This document shows, in pieces, positions 26,548 through 34,755 of a stretch of DNA of 64,000 nucleotides. Both the position numbers and the translations under genes were made by a program. The notes beneath the pieces are model-generated. The model was not told where the DNA came from and did not search any database. It saw only the letters and a list, made by a program, of their open reading frames with translations. The DNA lies in the NCBI GenBank assembly GCA_963768715.1, contig CAVYJC010000005.1, positions 1 through 64,000 on the forward strand. Reading direction: 5' to 3'. Each line of letters opens with the position of its first letter. The first letter of the stretch is position 1. The DNA is from DATKEJ01 sp963768715 (GTDB lineage Bacteria > Bacteroidota > Rhodothermia > Rhodothermales > DATKEJ01).

Positions 26548-27465
26548 TCATTTAGCCGCGTCGCGCCGCGCCAGATACCCCAGCGCATAGTCGATGTTGT
26601 ATTTCATCAACGCGTAGCCCTCGCTCGAAAGGCTGTCGTCCTTGACCGTCTCGACATGGTTGCGCACCGTTGCCAACAGCGTCGCGGACCAGGTCGAATC
26701 CCCGCTGCCCAACGCCGTTACCGCGTCGCCCAGGAGTCGATCCAGATCGCCGGCCGTCGAGTCGGCGATCCAGCCCTGGGCGGCGGCGCGAAGGGGGTAG
26801 GTCGCCAGCGTGTCGAGGAAATCGCCGAGGTCGAGGGGGGTGGGGGGATCGCGGGGACCGATGGTTAGGAGTGTGTCGGCCCAACTGATCCTTTCCAGAG
26901 AATCAATCGTTGCAGCCATATCGCCAGGCGGACCATAACCCCAAGTCAGTCTGAAGCCTCGCCTTGAAGCAACGTACGCTTGGGCGATGGATGGAAGTCC
27001 CGAGGTGACGCAGTAGAAGGCCGAAACAGTACTATCGGCGGCTATGCCATAGTTTCCAACACCAATCCCGCTCCACCGTATCTGTTTGTGAGTGTCCGCG
27101 TATCGTGAGAACCACGAAGTGTCGGCCACAACACTGTCAACTTCTGCGCCGGAATCAATAAAGAAGTAACGAATACCCCGCACAGTGGATATTCCCTTCA
27201 CCCCGTCTGGACCGTTGGTCAACGTGTATGAAAACCTCAGGGTACTTCCCACCACACCTTCCGAGACAGTCGCAGTCACGATAGGGTCTGCCGCTTTGCC
27301 CGAGAATACAGCACCGTAAACCAGAGTGTCTACTCCAGAGTCCGTCATATCAAGGTAGTAGACATGGTAGAGTCCCTGAACAGAATCGTACGCGACTGAC
27401 TCCTGTCCTACAGCAGTTTCCGTCGTGAGCGTAAGCATGAATATGATGGCGATTACTTGGCGCAT
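26548..27465 (-). CDS. D6: truncated D protein (N-terminal half only)
   Basis: A 305-residue open frame starting with a clear signal peptide (QVIAIIFMLTLTTETAVGQ). It covers the M'-type N-terminal domain (SVQGLYHVYYLDMTDSGVDT; FYCVTSGLPSIAQAYVASRR) and the FIMAH-like helices (DFLDTLATYPLRAAAQGWIA; MKYNIDYALGYL), then ends abruptly with ARRDAAK and a stop. All HRNH, dockerin and cohesin-like parts are missing, and no T gene follows. D7 is cut at exactly the same codon, so one truncation was later duplicated. It may still be secreted, but it is best regarded as a remnant. Confidence 0.7.
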   Translation of the reverse strand: MRQVIAIIFMLTLTTETAVGQESVAYDSVQGLYHVYYLDMTDSGVDTLVYGAVFSGKAADPIVTATVSEGVVGSTLRFSYTLTNGPDGVKGISTVRGIRYFFIDSGAEVDSVVADTSWFSRYADTHKQIRWSGIGVGNYGIAADSTVSAFYCVTSGLPSIAQAYVASRRGFRLTWGYGPPGDMAATIDSLERISWADTLLTIGPRDPPTPLDLGDFLDTLATYPLRAAAQGWIADSTAGDLDRLLGDAVTALGSGDSTWSATLLATVRNHVETVKDDSLSSEGYALMKYNIDYALGYLARRDAAK

Positions 27466-27490
27466 TAGTCGCTCCGAAACTCAATCGATC

Positions 27491-29036
27491 TCAGTAGAGG
27501 TACAAGTGATAATGCTCTTCAGCCTCACCCGGGGCATGGACATCCGCCCATGCAGATCCAAAGTCACGCACAAGATCCTCGAAATCCTCGTTCCCGCGAT
27601 CATTCTCGCCACTACCGTCATCCTTCTTCCAAGGAACTTCAGTGACATAGATACCTACCCTCTGACCCACCTGTGTACGAAGATCGACGTCCCGTCCAAC
27701 CCGGTAGTACTGATGATAGCGTAGCGGCGTCCAGTTCCCGAAAACATCGAACTTCCCTCCAAACGGGAGACTCATGTCGTTGACTTGGAAGGGTGTCTGA
27801 GCGTACTGTCCTGTCGGTGGCGGCGGCGCTTTCTGTGCCCACGCGTCGTTGATTGCAATCAGGGTGGTTATCGCTGAACCAACGGCATAGTGATTATTGT
27901 CTGGAGTCGCACACTCTCCAGATGCGCCCGGACCGTGGTGCTCACACCTTCCCCCAAGAAGATAAATCGAACCGAGCCCCGGACTATCGGCCAATCGGAC
28001 AAGGTCGGGCACACGAACGATTAGTGTATCGGTATCCGACAGGGCTATCGAGTTGTAAGTCGCCGACGCAGCAATTGAAATCCGTCCACCCCACGGTGGG
28101 GCAAAGAAACGGACGTTCGCGTGACCATTGGTGTCTGTCGTGACAGAAATTGTATCGGTCTTGATCGTGCCTGGATTGGCCAAGTCCTTGAATTGTATCC
28201 AGTTACTTGGGAACGGGGGGTTTGTGTGACTATGGCCTCCAGAGCCGTAGACCCAAGCGGATGTTATGTGCACTTCGGTATTCTGAATCGGAGTTCCCGA
28301 ATCCTCCATTGTCACGGTGACGTCGATGCTATCGTTAACCAAGCCAAAGTCGAACGTGCTCGGAGCACCGCCATACTTTCCCGACTTGATGCTCGGCCAA
28401 ACCTCTTTCGGGTCATCGATTTGAAGATCCAGCGTGTCCTGATCGATACTCACGCCGAAGTCAATGCTCGAATTCCAAATACCCGTCGGACACAGCTCAG
28501 AAATCTTCACCGACCACAGATTCGTGTCGAACTGCGTGTAAGCGGGGGTTCGGTTCCTACCGCCGCTGTGAAATCAATTTGATCACCTTGTTTCACCCGA
28601 ATCGGTTGCCAGGTATCCGCCGTGTCAATGTGAGTATATTCCGTGTACTGGGCATTAGGACCCTCCAAAGCACACTTCGCAAGAGTATCAGATGTGAATT
28701 CGTATCGATTCAATAGCGGGTCTTGAGCCACGAGCGCTCCGTTGAGCAAAACATCAAGACTGTCTGAGTTGTCAAGAGGAACCTGGAATCGGTAAGCATT
28801 CCCAAAGTAGAAGATTCGGAGCCATCCGTCGAATGGAGCGACAGGATAACCAGACACCATACTCTGGTCGGAGGACAATTCAGATGCGGCAGAAATCTTC
28901 CGAATCTCCACTGTATCCCGATCGTCACCTGTCCCTCAGCACTCGAAGCGACGCAAACAGTCAGCGCGGCAAGGCGAATTGATTTGCGCCTAAAGAGAGA
29001 GAGAGAGAGAGAGAAGAAACGTGAGACAGCAGACAT
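27491..29036 (-). pseudogene. M6': frameshifted M-paralogue whose ATG is in frame with its signal peptide
   Basis: From ATG 29036 the frame reads through the CT tract into the signal peptide (FRRKSIRLAALTVCVASSAE) without interruption, the only cassette where this is so. One base is then missing at about 28920 (ATCGGGAT where the paralogues have ATTCGGGAT), which breaks the mature chain. A second break lies at a run of five G (28544-28548). Corrected, the protein resembles M3' in its N-terminal half (SPVAPFDGW-like; SNRYxL) and M5' in the rest (WPSIKSGKYGGAPSTFDFGL; VNDMSLPFGGKFDVFGNW; final EEHYHLYLY), so it is chimeric. Either a decayed gene or one carrying sequence errors. Confidence 0.75.
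28994..29014 (-). repeat. (CT)10 dinucleotide tract inside the M6' signal peptide, in frame
   Basis: Twenty-one bases of AG/CT repeat. From ATG 29036-29034 the translation is M-S-A-V-S-R-F-F, Ser-Leu repeats, F-R-R-K-S-I-R-L and then the hydrophobic core. This copy shows what the in-frame state of the tract looks like. Confidence 0.9.
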
Positions 29037-29059
29037 CAGACAGTAGATTTATCCGGCAT

Positions 29060-29396
29060 AGCTGAGTGCAGGGACACGGTTGACAGAATATATCGGCCGA
29101 GCGTCCTTTTTGGCGTCTATTCTGCGTCTTTCAAACGCCAATCACGGACAGGGCACGGGGAATTGCCCTGTGAACGTTCCATGTACCAGGTGCCGGGTGC
29201 AACGTGCCAAGTGCGACGTGCCAAGTGCCGCCGTCATTCCCATGGGGCCTGCGTCTGCGTAGGCGGGGATCCACGAAATGTGCCCGGTGCAACGTGCCGG
29301 TACGGCGAGGCTGCCCCCACTCGTTGCTCTTTATCGGCAGCACCTGCCGCAAGGCTAAGTTTGGTATTTGAAGTTTGGTGTTTGGTGCTAGTCTCA
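29060..29396. repeat. Inter-cassette repeat between cassettes 6 and 7
   Basis: No gene is seen. Shortened member of the inter-cassette family (29090-29275, hairpin at 29232-29274), followed by the same 120-base tail as 26425-26547, including AAGTTTGGTATTTGAAGTTT words at 29355-29385. Confidence 0.75.
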
Positions 29397-30278
29397 TCAT
29401 TTAGCCGCGTCGCGCCGCGCCAGATACCCCAGCGCATAGTCGATGTTGTATTTCATCAACGCGTAGCCCTCGCTCGAAAGGCTGTCGTCCTTGACCGTCT
29501 CGACATGGTTGCGCACCGTTGCCAACAGCGTCGCGGACCAGGTCGAATCCCCGCTGCCCAACGCCGTTACCGCGTCGCCCAGCAGTCGATCGAGATCGCC
29601 GGCCGTGGAGTCTTCGATCCAGCCCTGGGCCGCGGCGCGAAGCGGATAGGTCGCCAGCGTGTCGAGGAAGTCGCCGAGGTCGAAGGGGGTGGGTGGGTCG
29701 CGGGGGCCGATGGTGGTAAGGGTGTCCTCGTAGGTGGCCCGAATCAGCGAGTCAAGCTGTACTCCGAGAGCTCCACTCGGACCTTCATCCTCAAAAGAGA
29801 TGTTCTGGAACGAACCGGCGAAACCTCTAACTATGGCCGGGATCCCGTTGGATGAGAACGAAAATCCCGACTCGGTCGAACCGGGCTGAATATCTGAAGG
29901 AATCTGTCCCCGATCTGATCCCATGCGAACAACCCCTCCGGCGTCCGACCCTTCTCCCATGCTCCGCTTGTAGGCGCCGCGCCGGAGTCGGTGACCGCTT
30001 CGATGGAAACGTGAAAGTACCGCAAGCTAGCAGCCGCGACTGGGCGATTAGTGACCGTATATGAAAATGACAGCTTCACCTTGCGAGGCACCTTGCCCCA
30101 CTTCTGCGACACTGACCGGGTCGCCAGCATTACCAGGAAACAGGGCCGCGTACCTCACCGAATCGTCGACATCCAGGTACTGAATCTGATAGAGTACCTG
30201 CTCAGGGTCATATGTAATCTGCGCCCTGAGAGGCAGACTGGCGAGCAGGCAGAGCGCAATCAGAGAGAGTCTTCTCAT
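29397..30278 (-). pseudogene. D7: truncated and frameshifted D protein
   Basis: It starts with a good signal peptide at 30278 (LSLIALCLLASLPLRAQ). The N-terminal domain then needs two frame changes, near 30070 and near 29910, to keep homology (KVKLSFSYTVTNRPVAAASL, then STESGFSFSSNGIPAIVRGF). The last part (FLDTLATYPLRAAAQGWIE; MKYNIDYALGYL) ends in ARRDAAK at the same codon as D6. No HRNH, dockerin, cohesin-like part or T gene follows. The start overlaps the remnant upstream by four bases, as in intact cassettes. Confidence 0.75.
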
Positions 30279-30687
30279 TGCTTGCTTGGATAGAAATACA
30301 GATGGTAGTGTTCAGAGTCTGTGCCGTCCTCGTGCACTTGCGGGTTAGGGGACATCCGGTTATGGAAATTCCTTCGTATAAAATCTTCGAACGCAGGGCT
30401 TGCCGCTATCTGGTGGTCTTTCCCGTCCGAGTCCGTCCACGTTCCCACTGAATCAACGAGGATGCCCGGCCGGGGATGAGAGGCCCTCTGGGTTCGAATA
30501 TCCACATCCCGTCCAACACGGTGCTATTGGTGAGGTCGATTCCATTTACCACAGACATCGAACTGACCGCCATTTATTCAGACTCATGTCGTTGACCCAA
30601 AGCGTGTCCTGGCCGGGCACGTTGGCGCCAGATTTCCAGATCGGCGCCGTCGACAAATCCGTCTGCGTTTGCATCCGCTGCCCACAT
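30275..30687 (-). pseudogene. M7' remnant joined to a dockerin fragment
   Basis: The last 76 codons are an M'-type C-terminus (VDIRTQRA-like, ending EHYHLYFYPSKQ). Upstream, VNDMSLN and GGQFDVCGKW lie in different frames and an in-frame TAG interrupts before HRVGRDVDIRT. At 30687-30620 a short frame encodes MWAADANADGFVDGADLEIW, which is half a dockerin of a D gene, not an M gene. The remnant is therefore a recombination junction between a D-type dockerin and an M' tail. The cassette has no CT tract or signal peptide left. Confidence 0.7.
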
Positions 30688-30728
30688 GACCTAAACAGGC
30701 CACACCGCCAAGTTTGGTATTTGAAGTT

Positions 30729-30794
30729 TGGTGTTTGGTGTTCGGTGTTTCGGTGTTCGGTGTTCGGTGTTCGGTGTTCGGTGTTCGGTGTTCG
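30729..30794. repeat. Heptamer tandem repeat GGTGTTC
   Basis: About eight to nine copies of GGTGTTC (one copy with an extra T) follow an AAGTTTGGTATTTGAAGTTT stretch at 30711-30730. It marks the right end of the cassette array. Confidence 0.85.
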
Positions 30795-30841
30795 CCAACA
30801 CATCGATACCTGAAAAGGCTCGTCCACCCTGCCTACCACTC

Positions 30842-31633
30842 CTAAACAGACTCACCTTTCTTCCACGGCGGCTCCCGCTTCTCCAAGAACGCCGCAATCC
30901 CCTCGCGGCAATCCTCGGTGGCACGGGCCAGGGCATTGTGGGCGGAGAGGAACCGAAACGCGTTCGCCTGCGGCATGCCGTCGATCAATGCCAGGAGTCG
31001 CTTCGTCATCGCGACCGCCGTCGCGCTCGTTTCACGGATGATCGTCTCGGCCAACACCTCGACCGCTGCATCCAGCTCGTGTGGATCGACCGCCTTGGAC
31101 AGCAACCCCAACCGCACCGCCTCATCCGCTTCGACAAGGCGGCCCGTCAAAAGGAGATCCCGCATGCGCCGGTCGAGCATGCTCGTCCGCAGGAGGGCGG
31201 ACACGATGGCGGGCACGAAACCGATTCGCACCTCCGTAAAACCAACCTTGGCGTGGTCGGCGGCAATGGCGAAGTCGCAGGCCAGCGCCAGACCGCATCC
31301 GCCCGCGATGGCGTGACCGTTTACGCGCGCGATGATCGGCTTGGGGTGCATCCGCATCGCGGAAAACAGACCGGCCAGAGCATACGAGGAACGGATGTGG
31401 TCTCCCATCGGCGCCGTTTGCATGGCGTCCAGCTCCGAAAGATCCGCGCCGGCCGAGAAGGCCGAGCCCTTGCCCGTCAATACGATTACACGGACGCCGC
31501 CGTCATCATGCAGCTCCGAAAACGAATTTGTGAGCGCCGCGACCATCGGTCCGCTCAGCGGATTCCGCTTCTCCGGATGATTCAGCGTGAGGTTAGCAAC
31601 CGCTCCCGAACGCTCCATTTCCACGTAGCTCAT
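30842..31633 (-). CDS. Enoyl-CoA hydratase/isomerase family protein
   Basis: A 263-residue crotonase-fold protein, the usual length for the family, which hydrates or isomerises acyl-CoA thioesters in the cytoplasm. The oxyanion-hole stretch GSAFSAGADLSELD lies near 57-70, the second conserved block NGHAIAGGCGLALACDFAIA near 105-124, and the catalytic-type Glu in GFTEVRIGFVP near 131-141. The start ATG overlaps the thrC stop by four bases, so it is probably translated with thrC and thrB. That is an unusual neighbour for threonine genes, and the substrate cannot be told from sequence. Methylglutaconyl-CoA hydratase-like proteins have similar sequence. Confidence 0.88.
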   Translation of the reverse strand: MSYVEMERSGAVANLTLNHPEKRNPLSGPMVAALTNSFSELHDDGGVRVIVLTGKGSAFSAGADLSELDAMQTAPMGDHIRSSYALAGLFSAMRMHPKPIIARVNGHAIAGGCGLALACDFAIAADHAKVGFTEVRIGFVPAIVSALLRTSMLDRRMRDLLLTGRLVEADEAVRLGLLSKAVDPHELDAAVEVLAETIIRETSATAVAMTKRLLALIDGMPQANAFRFLSAHNALARATEDCREGIAAFLEKREPPWKKGESV

Positions 31634-32913
31634 TTCTTGTTCCTGTCAACGATGTCCAATATCAGGTGACGCAAAACCCCCAGCCCCGAATCGATCACCT
31701 CCTCCTGGATGGCTTCTGAGGGCTCTTCGGCGATCGCTTCCTCGACGCCGGTCACTTCGCGAACGAGCTCACCGTACTTGGCCGGATCCGCCGTTGCCAT
31801 GACGAGCCTCGGGCGGCGGCTTGATTTGGTGGTGAGCGCTGCTTTCAGTCCGACCGCCGTGTGCGGATCGGCAACGTATCCCGTTTCCGACCAGACCTTG
31901 TGGATCGTCTCCCGCGTCTTCTTGTCGCTTATCGACACGCCTGACACCAGGGTTTTGAGATCGGTCCGGCCGAACAGGCGCACGATGCGCTCCAGATTGC
32001 TTGGCACAGCGACGTCCATCGCATTCGAAAGCGAGCGTTTCACTGGACGCGCCTCCGCGTCACTGTTGGCCAGATAGTCAAGGAGGTACCGATTCTTGTT
32101 CGTAGCCGCGATGAATCGGGCGTCGGGCATGCTGCTATTCCCCGCCATCAGGCCTGCGCAGAGATTTCCGAGGTTTCCCGACGGCACGACGAAGATCGGA
32201 TCCGGGCATTCGACCTGCATCGCGCTCCAGAAATAGAAGAGCATCTGCGGCAGCAGCCGGCCGATGTTGATCGAATTCGCCGACGTGAGCCCCGCGTGTG
32301 ACAGCGCGTGGTCGCGGAACGCCTCCTTGACGGCCCGCTGGCAGTCGTCGAACGAGCCGCGAACGGCATACGGGAAGACCCCCTCCCGAGATTTCGCAAG
32401 CTGTGCGCGCTGGTACGCGCTGACCCCCTCGTAGGGATACAGGACGACAACGGATGTACGTGGAAGTCCCGAAAAGCCCTCGGCGACCGCGCTGCCCGTG
32501 TCTCCGGAAGTAGCGACCAGCACGATCCGTCCACCTTCCGGCGGCGGCATCTCAGTGGAGAGCCATCGCGAAAGAAACCGCGCCGCGAAGTCCTTGAAGG
32601 AGCCCGTCGGACCGTGAAACAGCTCCACCACGTGGATCCCGTCGTATTCAGAAGCGCGGGCCCCGAGATCGATGACGGGGATCTCGATCGAGAATACGTC
32701 CCTCGCCAGATCGGCGTTCACCTCACGGCCGATCCACATCGGAAGTACCTGCCGGGCGAGATCCGCGAGGTTCTCGACGTCTTTTCCGGACGGAAGGGGA
32801 TGCTGGGGAACCGAAACCGGCACGTACAGGCCTCCGTCCGGCGCCTGTCCTCGAAGCACCGCCTGATCGAATGTCGCCGGAGGAGATTTCCTCCGCGTAC
32901 TGATGTAACGCAC
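31630..32913 (-). CDS. thrC: Threonine synthase
   Basis: A 427-residue PLP enzyme converting O-phosphohomoserine to threonine in the cytoplasm, last step of threonine synthesis. The PLP-lysine motif FHGPTGSFKDFAARFLS lies near 115-131, followed by LVATSGDTGSAVAEGFSG and the phosphate-binding FVVPSGNLGNLCAGLMAGNS. The N-terminus VRYISTRRKSPPATFDQAVL matches the threonine synthase start. GTG 32913 is chosen because it fits that N-terminus, is preceded by GGAG, and lies two bases after the thrB stop; the frame is open further upstream inside thrB, but that part is not homologous. Operon order is thrB-thrC-enoyl-CoA hydratase. Confidence 0.93.
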   Translation of the reverse strand: MRYISTRRKSPPATFDQAVLRGQAPDGGLYVPVSVPQHPLPSGKDVENLADLARQVLPMWIGREVNADLARDVFSIEIPVIDLGARASEYDGIHVVELFHGPTGSFKDFAARFLSRWLSTEMPPPEGGRIVLVATSGDTGSAVAEGFSGLPRTSVVVLYPYEGVSAYQRAQLAKSREGVFPYAVRGSFDDCQRAVKEAFRDHALSHAGLTSANSINIGRLLPQMLFYFWSAMQVECPDPIFVVPSGNLGNLCAGLMAGNSSMPDARFIAATNKNRYLLDYLANSDAEARPVKRSLSNAMDVAVPSNLERIVRLFGRTDLKTLVSGVSISDKKTRETIHKVWSETGYVADPHTAVGLKAALTTKSSRRPRLVMATADPAKYGELVREVTGVEEAIAEEPSEAIQEEVIDSGLGVLRHLILDIVDRNKK

Positions 32914-32915
32914 GC

Positions 32916-33866
32916 TTACTCCGAACTGTTGACTTGCACTCCTGAATTGCTCGTGTGTACGACGTGGCTGCTTCCCCTCTCGCCCAGATCTTTCAGCGCC
33001 GAAAGCATAGCCTCGGCCACTGCCTGTGCAGACGCCATCGTATCTGCCACGGCGAACATGGCTGGTCCCGACCCGCTCAAGGCGCATCCCAGCGCGCCGG
33101 CTGCGAGCGCGGCATCCTTGACGGCTGAGTAGAATCCGATCAGGGCCGCCCGATGCGGCTCTACGAGGCGGTCGTTCATGATCGCAAGCCCGAGCGCCGG
33201 CCAATCGCGCGACAGCAGCGACGCCACCACGTGTGCGGACGCTGCGGCGGTGACGGCGGCATCGGTAAGCGACGTCATTTTCGGCAGGACCGCGCGCGCA
33301 TTTTCAGTCAGGACCGCGAATTCCGGAAGCAGCAGCGGGATGTGCAGATCGGCCGCCACCTCGTACCGCCGAAAGCGCATCGCGTCACCTGGCGTGGTCA
33401 GCACGAAGCCGCCCAACATACACGGGAGCACGTTGTCGCCGTGGATGGCGCCCGCAGCCGATCTCTCGGCTTCGAGACCAGCCACGATGACTTCGTCCTT
33501 CGAGAGCGGCCGTCCGAGCACTTCATTCGCAGCCACCGCCCCGGCGACGGCGCTCGCCGCCGATCCTCCGATTCCTGAGCCGATGCGAATGCCCTTGCGG
33601 ATTCGAAGCGACAACCCGCCCTCCAACCCCGAACGATTGAGAACGTATTGCGCGCCGACGGCGGCCGTATTGGTCGCATCCGCCGGAATGCCGTCCGTGA
33701 GACCGTCCATCCCCGCGATTCGGACCCCTTCGGTTTCAGTCCGCTCGATGAACACCTCATCCGCAATCCCCTCGATGCACAGGCCGAACGCATCGAATCC
33801 GGGTCCCAGATTCGACAGCGATGCCGGCGCCCGCACATGGACGGAGGTGCCTCGGTCAATGGACAT
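32916..33866 (-). CDS. thrB: Homoserine kinase
   Basis: A 316-residue GHMP-family kinase that phosphorylates homoserine for threonine synthesis. The N-terminus (VRAPASLSNLGPGFDAFGLC) is typical, the ATP-binding motif GSGIGGSAASAVAGA lies near 95-109, and the C-terminal LGCALSGSGPAMFAVADT matches the third GHMP motif. ATG 33866 starts the conserved region; an upstream extension would run into hairpin repeats. It heads the thrB-thrC pair. Confidence 0.93.
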   Translation of the reverse strand: MSIDRGTSVHVRAPASLSNLGPGFDAFGLCIEGIADEVFIERTETEGVRIAGMDGLTDGIPADATNTAAVGAQYVLNRSGLEGGLSLRIRKGIRIGSGIGGSAASAVAGAVAANEVLGRPLSKDEVIVAGLEAERSAAGAIHGDNVLPCMLGGFVLTTPGDAMRFRRYEVAADLHIPLLLPEFAVLTENARAVLPKMTSLTDAAVTAAASAHVVASLLSRDWPALGLAIMNDRLVEPHRAALIGFYSAVKDAALAAGALGCALSGSGPAMFAVADTMASAQAVAEAMLSALKDLGERGSSHVVHTSNSGVQVNSSE

Positions 33867-33971
33867 GCGTGATGTTCTCCCTCGTTTTTGGAATTGCGAT
33901 GCAACCAGGCTTCGACGTTCCGCGCTGCGAGACCTGGACGGTGTAAGGTACGGCGGGGTACCATTACCCGT

Positions 33972-34129
33972 AGGGACATGCCAACGGCATGTCCGCGATG
34001 CCAACGGCATGTCCGCGATGCCAACGGCATGTCCGCGATATCCGCCGCGTATTCAAACCGCCAACGGCATGTCCGAGTCACCGACAGGAACGTTCATCAT
34101 ATCACATCGGCCACGCCGTTGGCGTGGCC
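33972..34129. repeat. Cluster of CCAACGG-core perfect hairpins
   Basis: Three copies in a row of ACATGCC-AAC-GGCATGT (one arm shortened in copies 2 and 3), a fourth half-copy at 34060-34074, and GGCCACGCC-GTT-GGCGTGGCC at 34109-34129. The last one encodes the C-terminal tail of the methyltransferase gene. The same hairpins recur at 45599-45719. They could act as terminators or REP-like elements. Confidence 0.8.
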
Positions 34130-34701
34130 CTACGCCGCACCACGAACAGCACGGGGGCGTGGTCGGGGCCCGTCGGATCGGCGATCCGGACGGCGTCGAA
34201 GTCGGGACGTGCGAGTTTGGAGCTCCAGGCCTCCACAGCCTGGTATTCCTCCTCCGCACCGGGATGGCCGCGGTAGGCCACGATGGTCAGGATGCCCCCG
34301 GTCGCAAGCACGTCCAACATTCCCCGCAGCGACTCGATCGTCGTGTCTGCCAAAGTCATTATCGACCTGTCGCCGCCCGGAAGATATCCGAGATTGAACA
34401 TGACGGCCGTGGGCTTGCCGGCACCCAGGGTCGCGAGGCTCTCGGCCGCTTCCGCATGCGACCTCTCGAAAAAGGAGCATCTCTCGAGAAGGTCCTCTGC
34501 GGCAAGCCTGCGTCGTGTCAGGTCGATCGCAACCCGCTGGACGTCGAAGCCGATCACACGACCAGCCGGTCCGACCAGTCGCGCCAGGAACAGCGTATCC
34601 CAGCCGTTTCCGACCGTCGCGTCGACGACCACGTCTCCGTGCTTGACGACGCTTCGGACCGCCTCATGCGTCTTTTCGAGTATGTAGGAAGCCATCCGCA
34701 T
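34102..34701 (-). CDS. SAM-dependent methyltransferase, MnmM/YtqB-like
   Basis: A 199-residue class I methyltransferase of the rRNA_methylase/YtqB family, whose characterised members methylate the wobble uridine modification of tRNA. The SAM-binding motif VVDATVGNGWDTLFLA lies near 25-40, and the family signature AVMFNLGYLPGGDRSIMT near 100-117, followed by ILTIVAYRGHPGAEEEYQAV. The last eight residues (ATPTAWPM) are encoded by a hairpin repeat and are probably not functional. Divergent from aroB, with 54 bases between the starts. The exact tRNA substrate is inferred from family only. Confidence 0.85.
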   Translation of the reverse strand: MRMASYILEKTHEAVRSVVKHGDVVVDATVGNGWDTLFLARLVGPAGRVIGFDVQRVAIDLTRRRLAAEDLLERCSFFERSHAEAAESLATLGAGKPTAVMFNLGYLPGGDRSIMTLADTTIESLRGMLDVLATGGILTIVAYRGHPGAEEEYQAVEAWSSKLARPDFDAVRIADPTGPDHAPVLFVVRRRATPTAWPM

Positions 34702-34755
34702 TCCGGAATTTCGAGAGGCCTATTTTAAGGCGATTCAGTCACTTCGAGGAATGTT

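Noticed and set aside
30728..31669. A 313-codon plus-strand frame over the enoyl-CoA hydratase gene
   Set aside because: Low-complexity start inside the heptamer repeat and no homology; the minus-strand gene has clear crotonase motifs.
33972..34080. Possible CRISPR array from the evenly spaced ATGCCAACGGCATGTCC copies
   Set aside because: Spacing is about 24 bases with identical spacers (CGCG), there are only four copies, and no cas genes are near; these are hairpin repeats.
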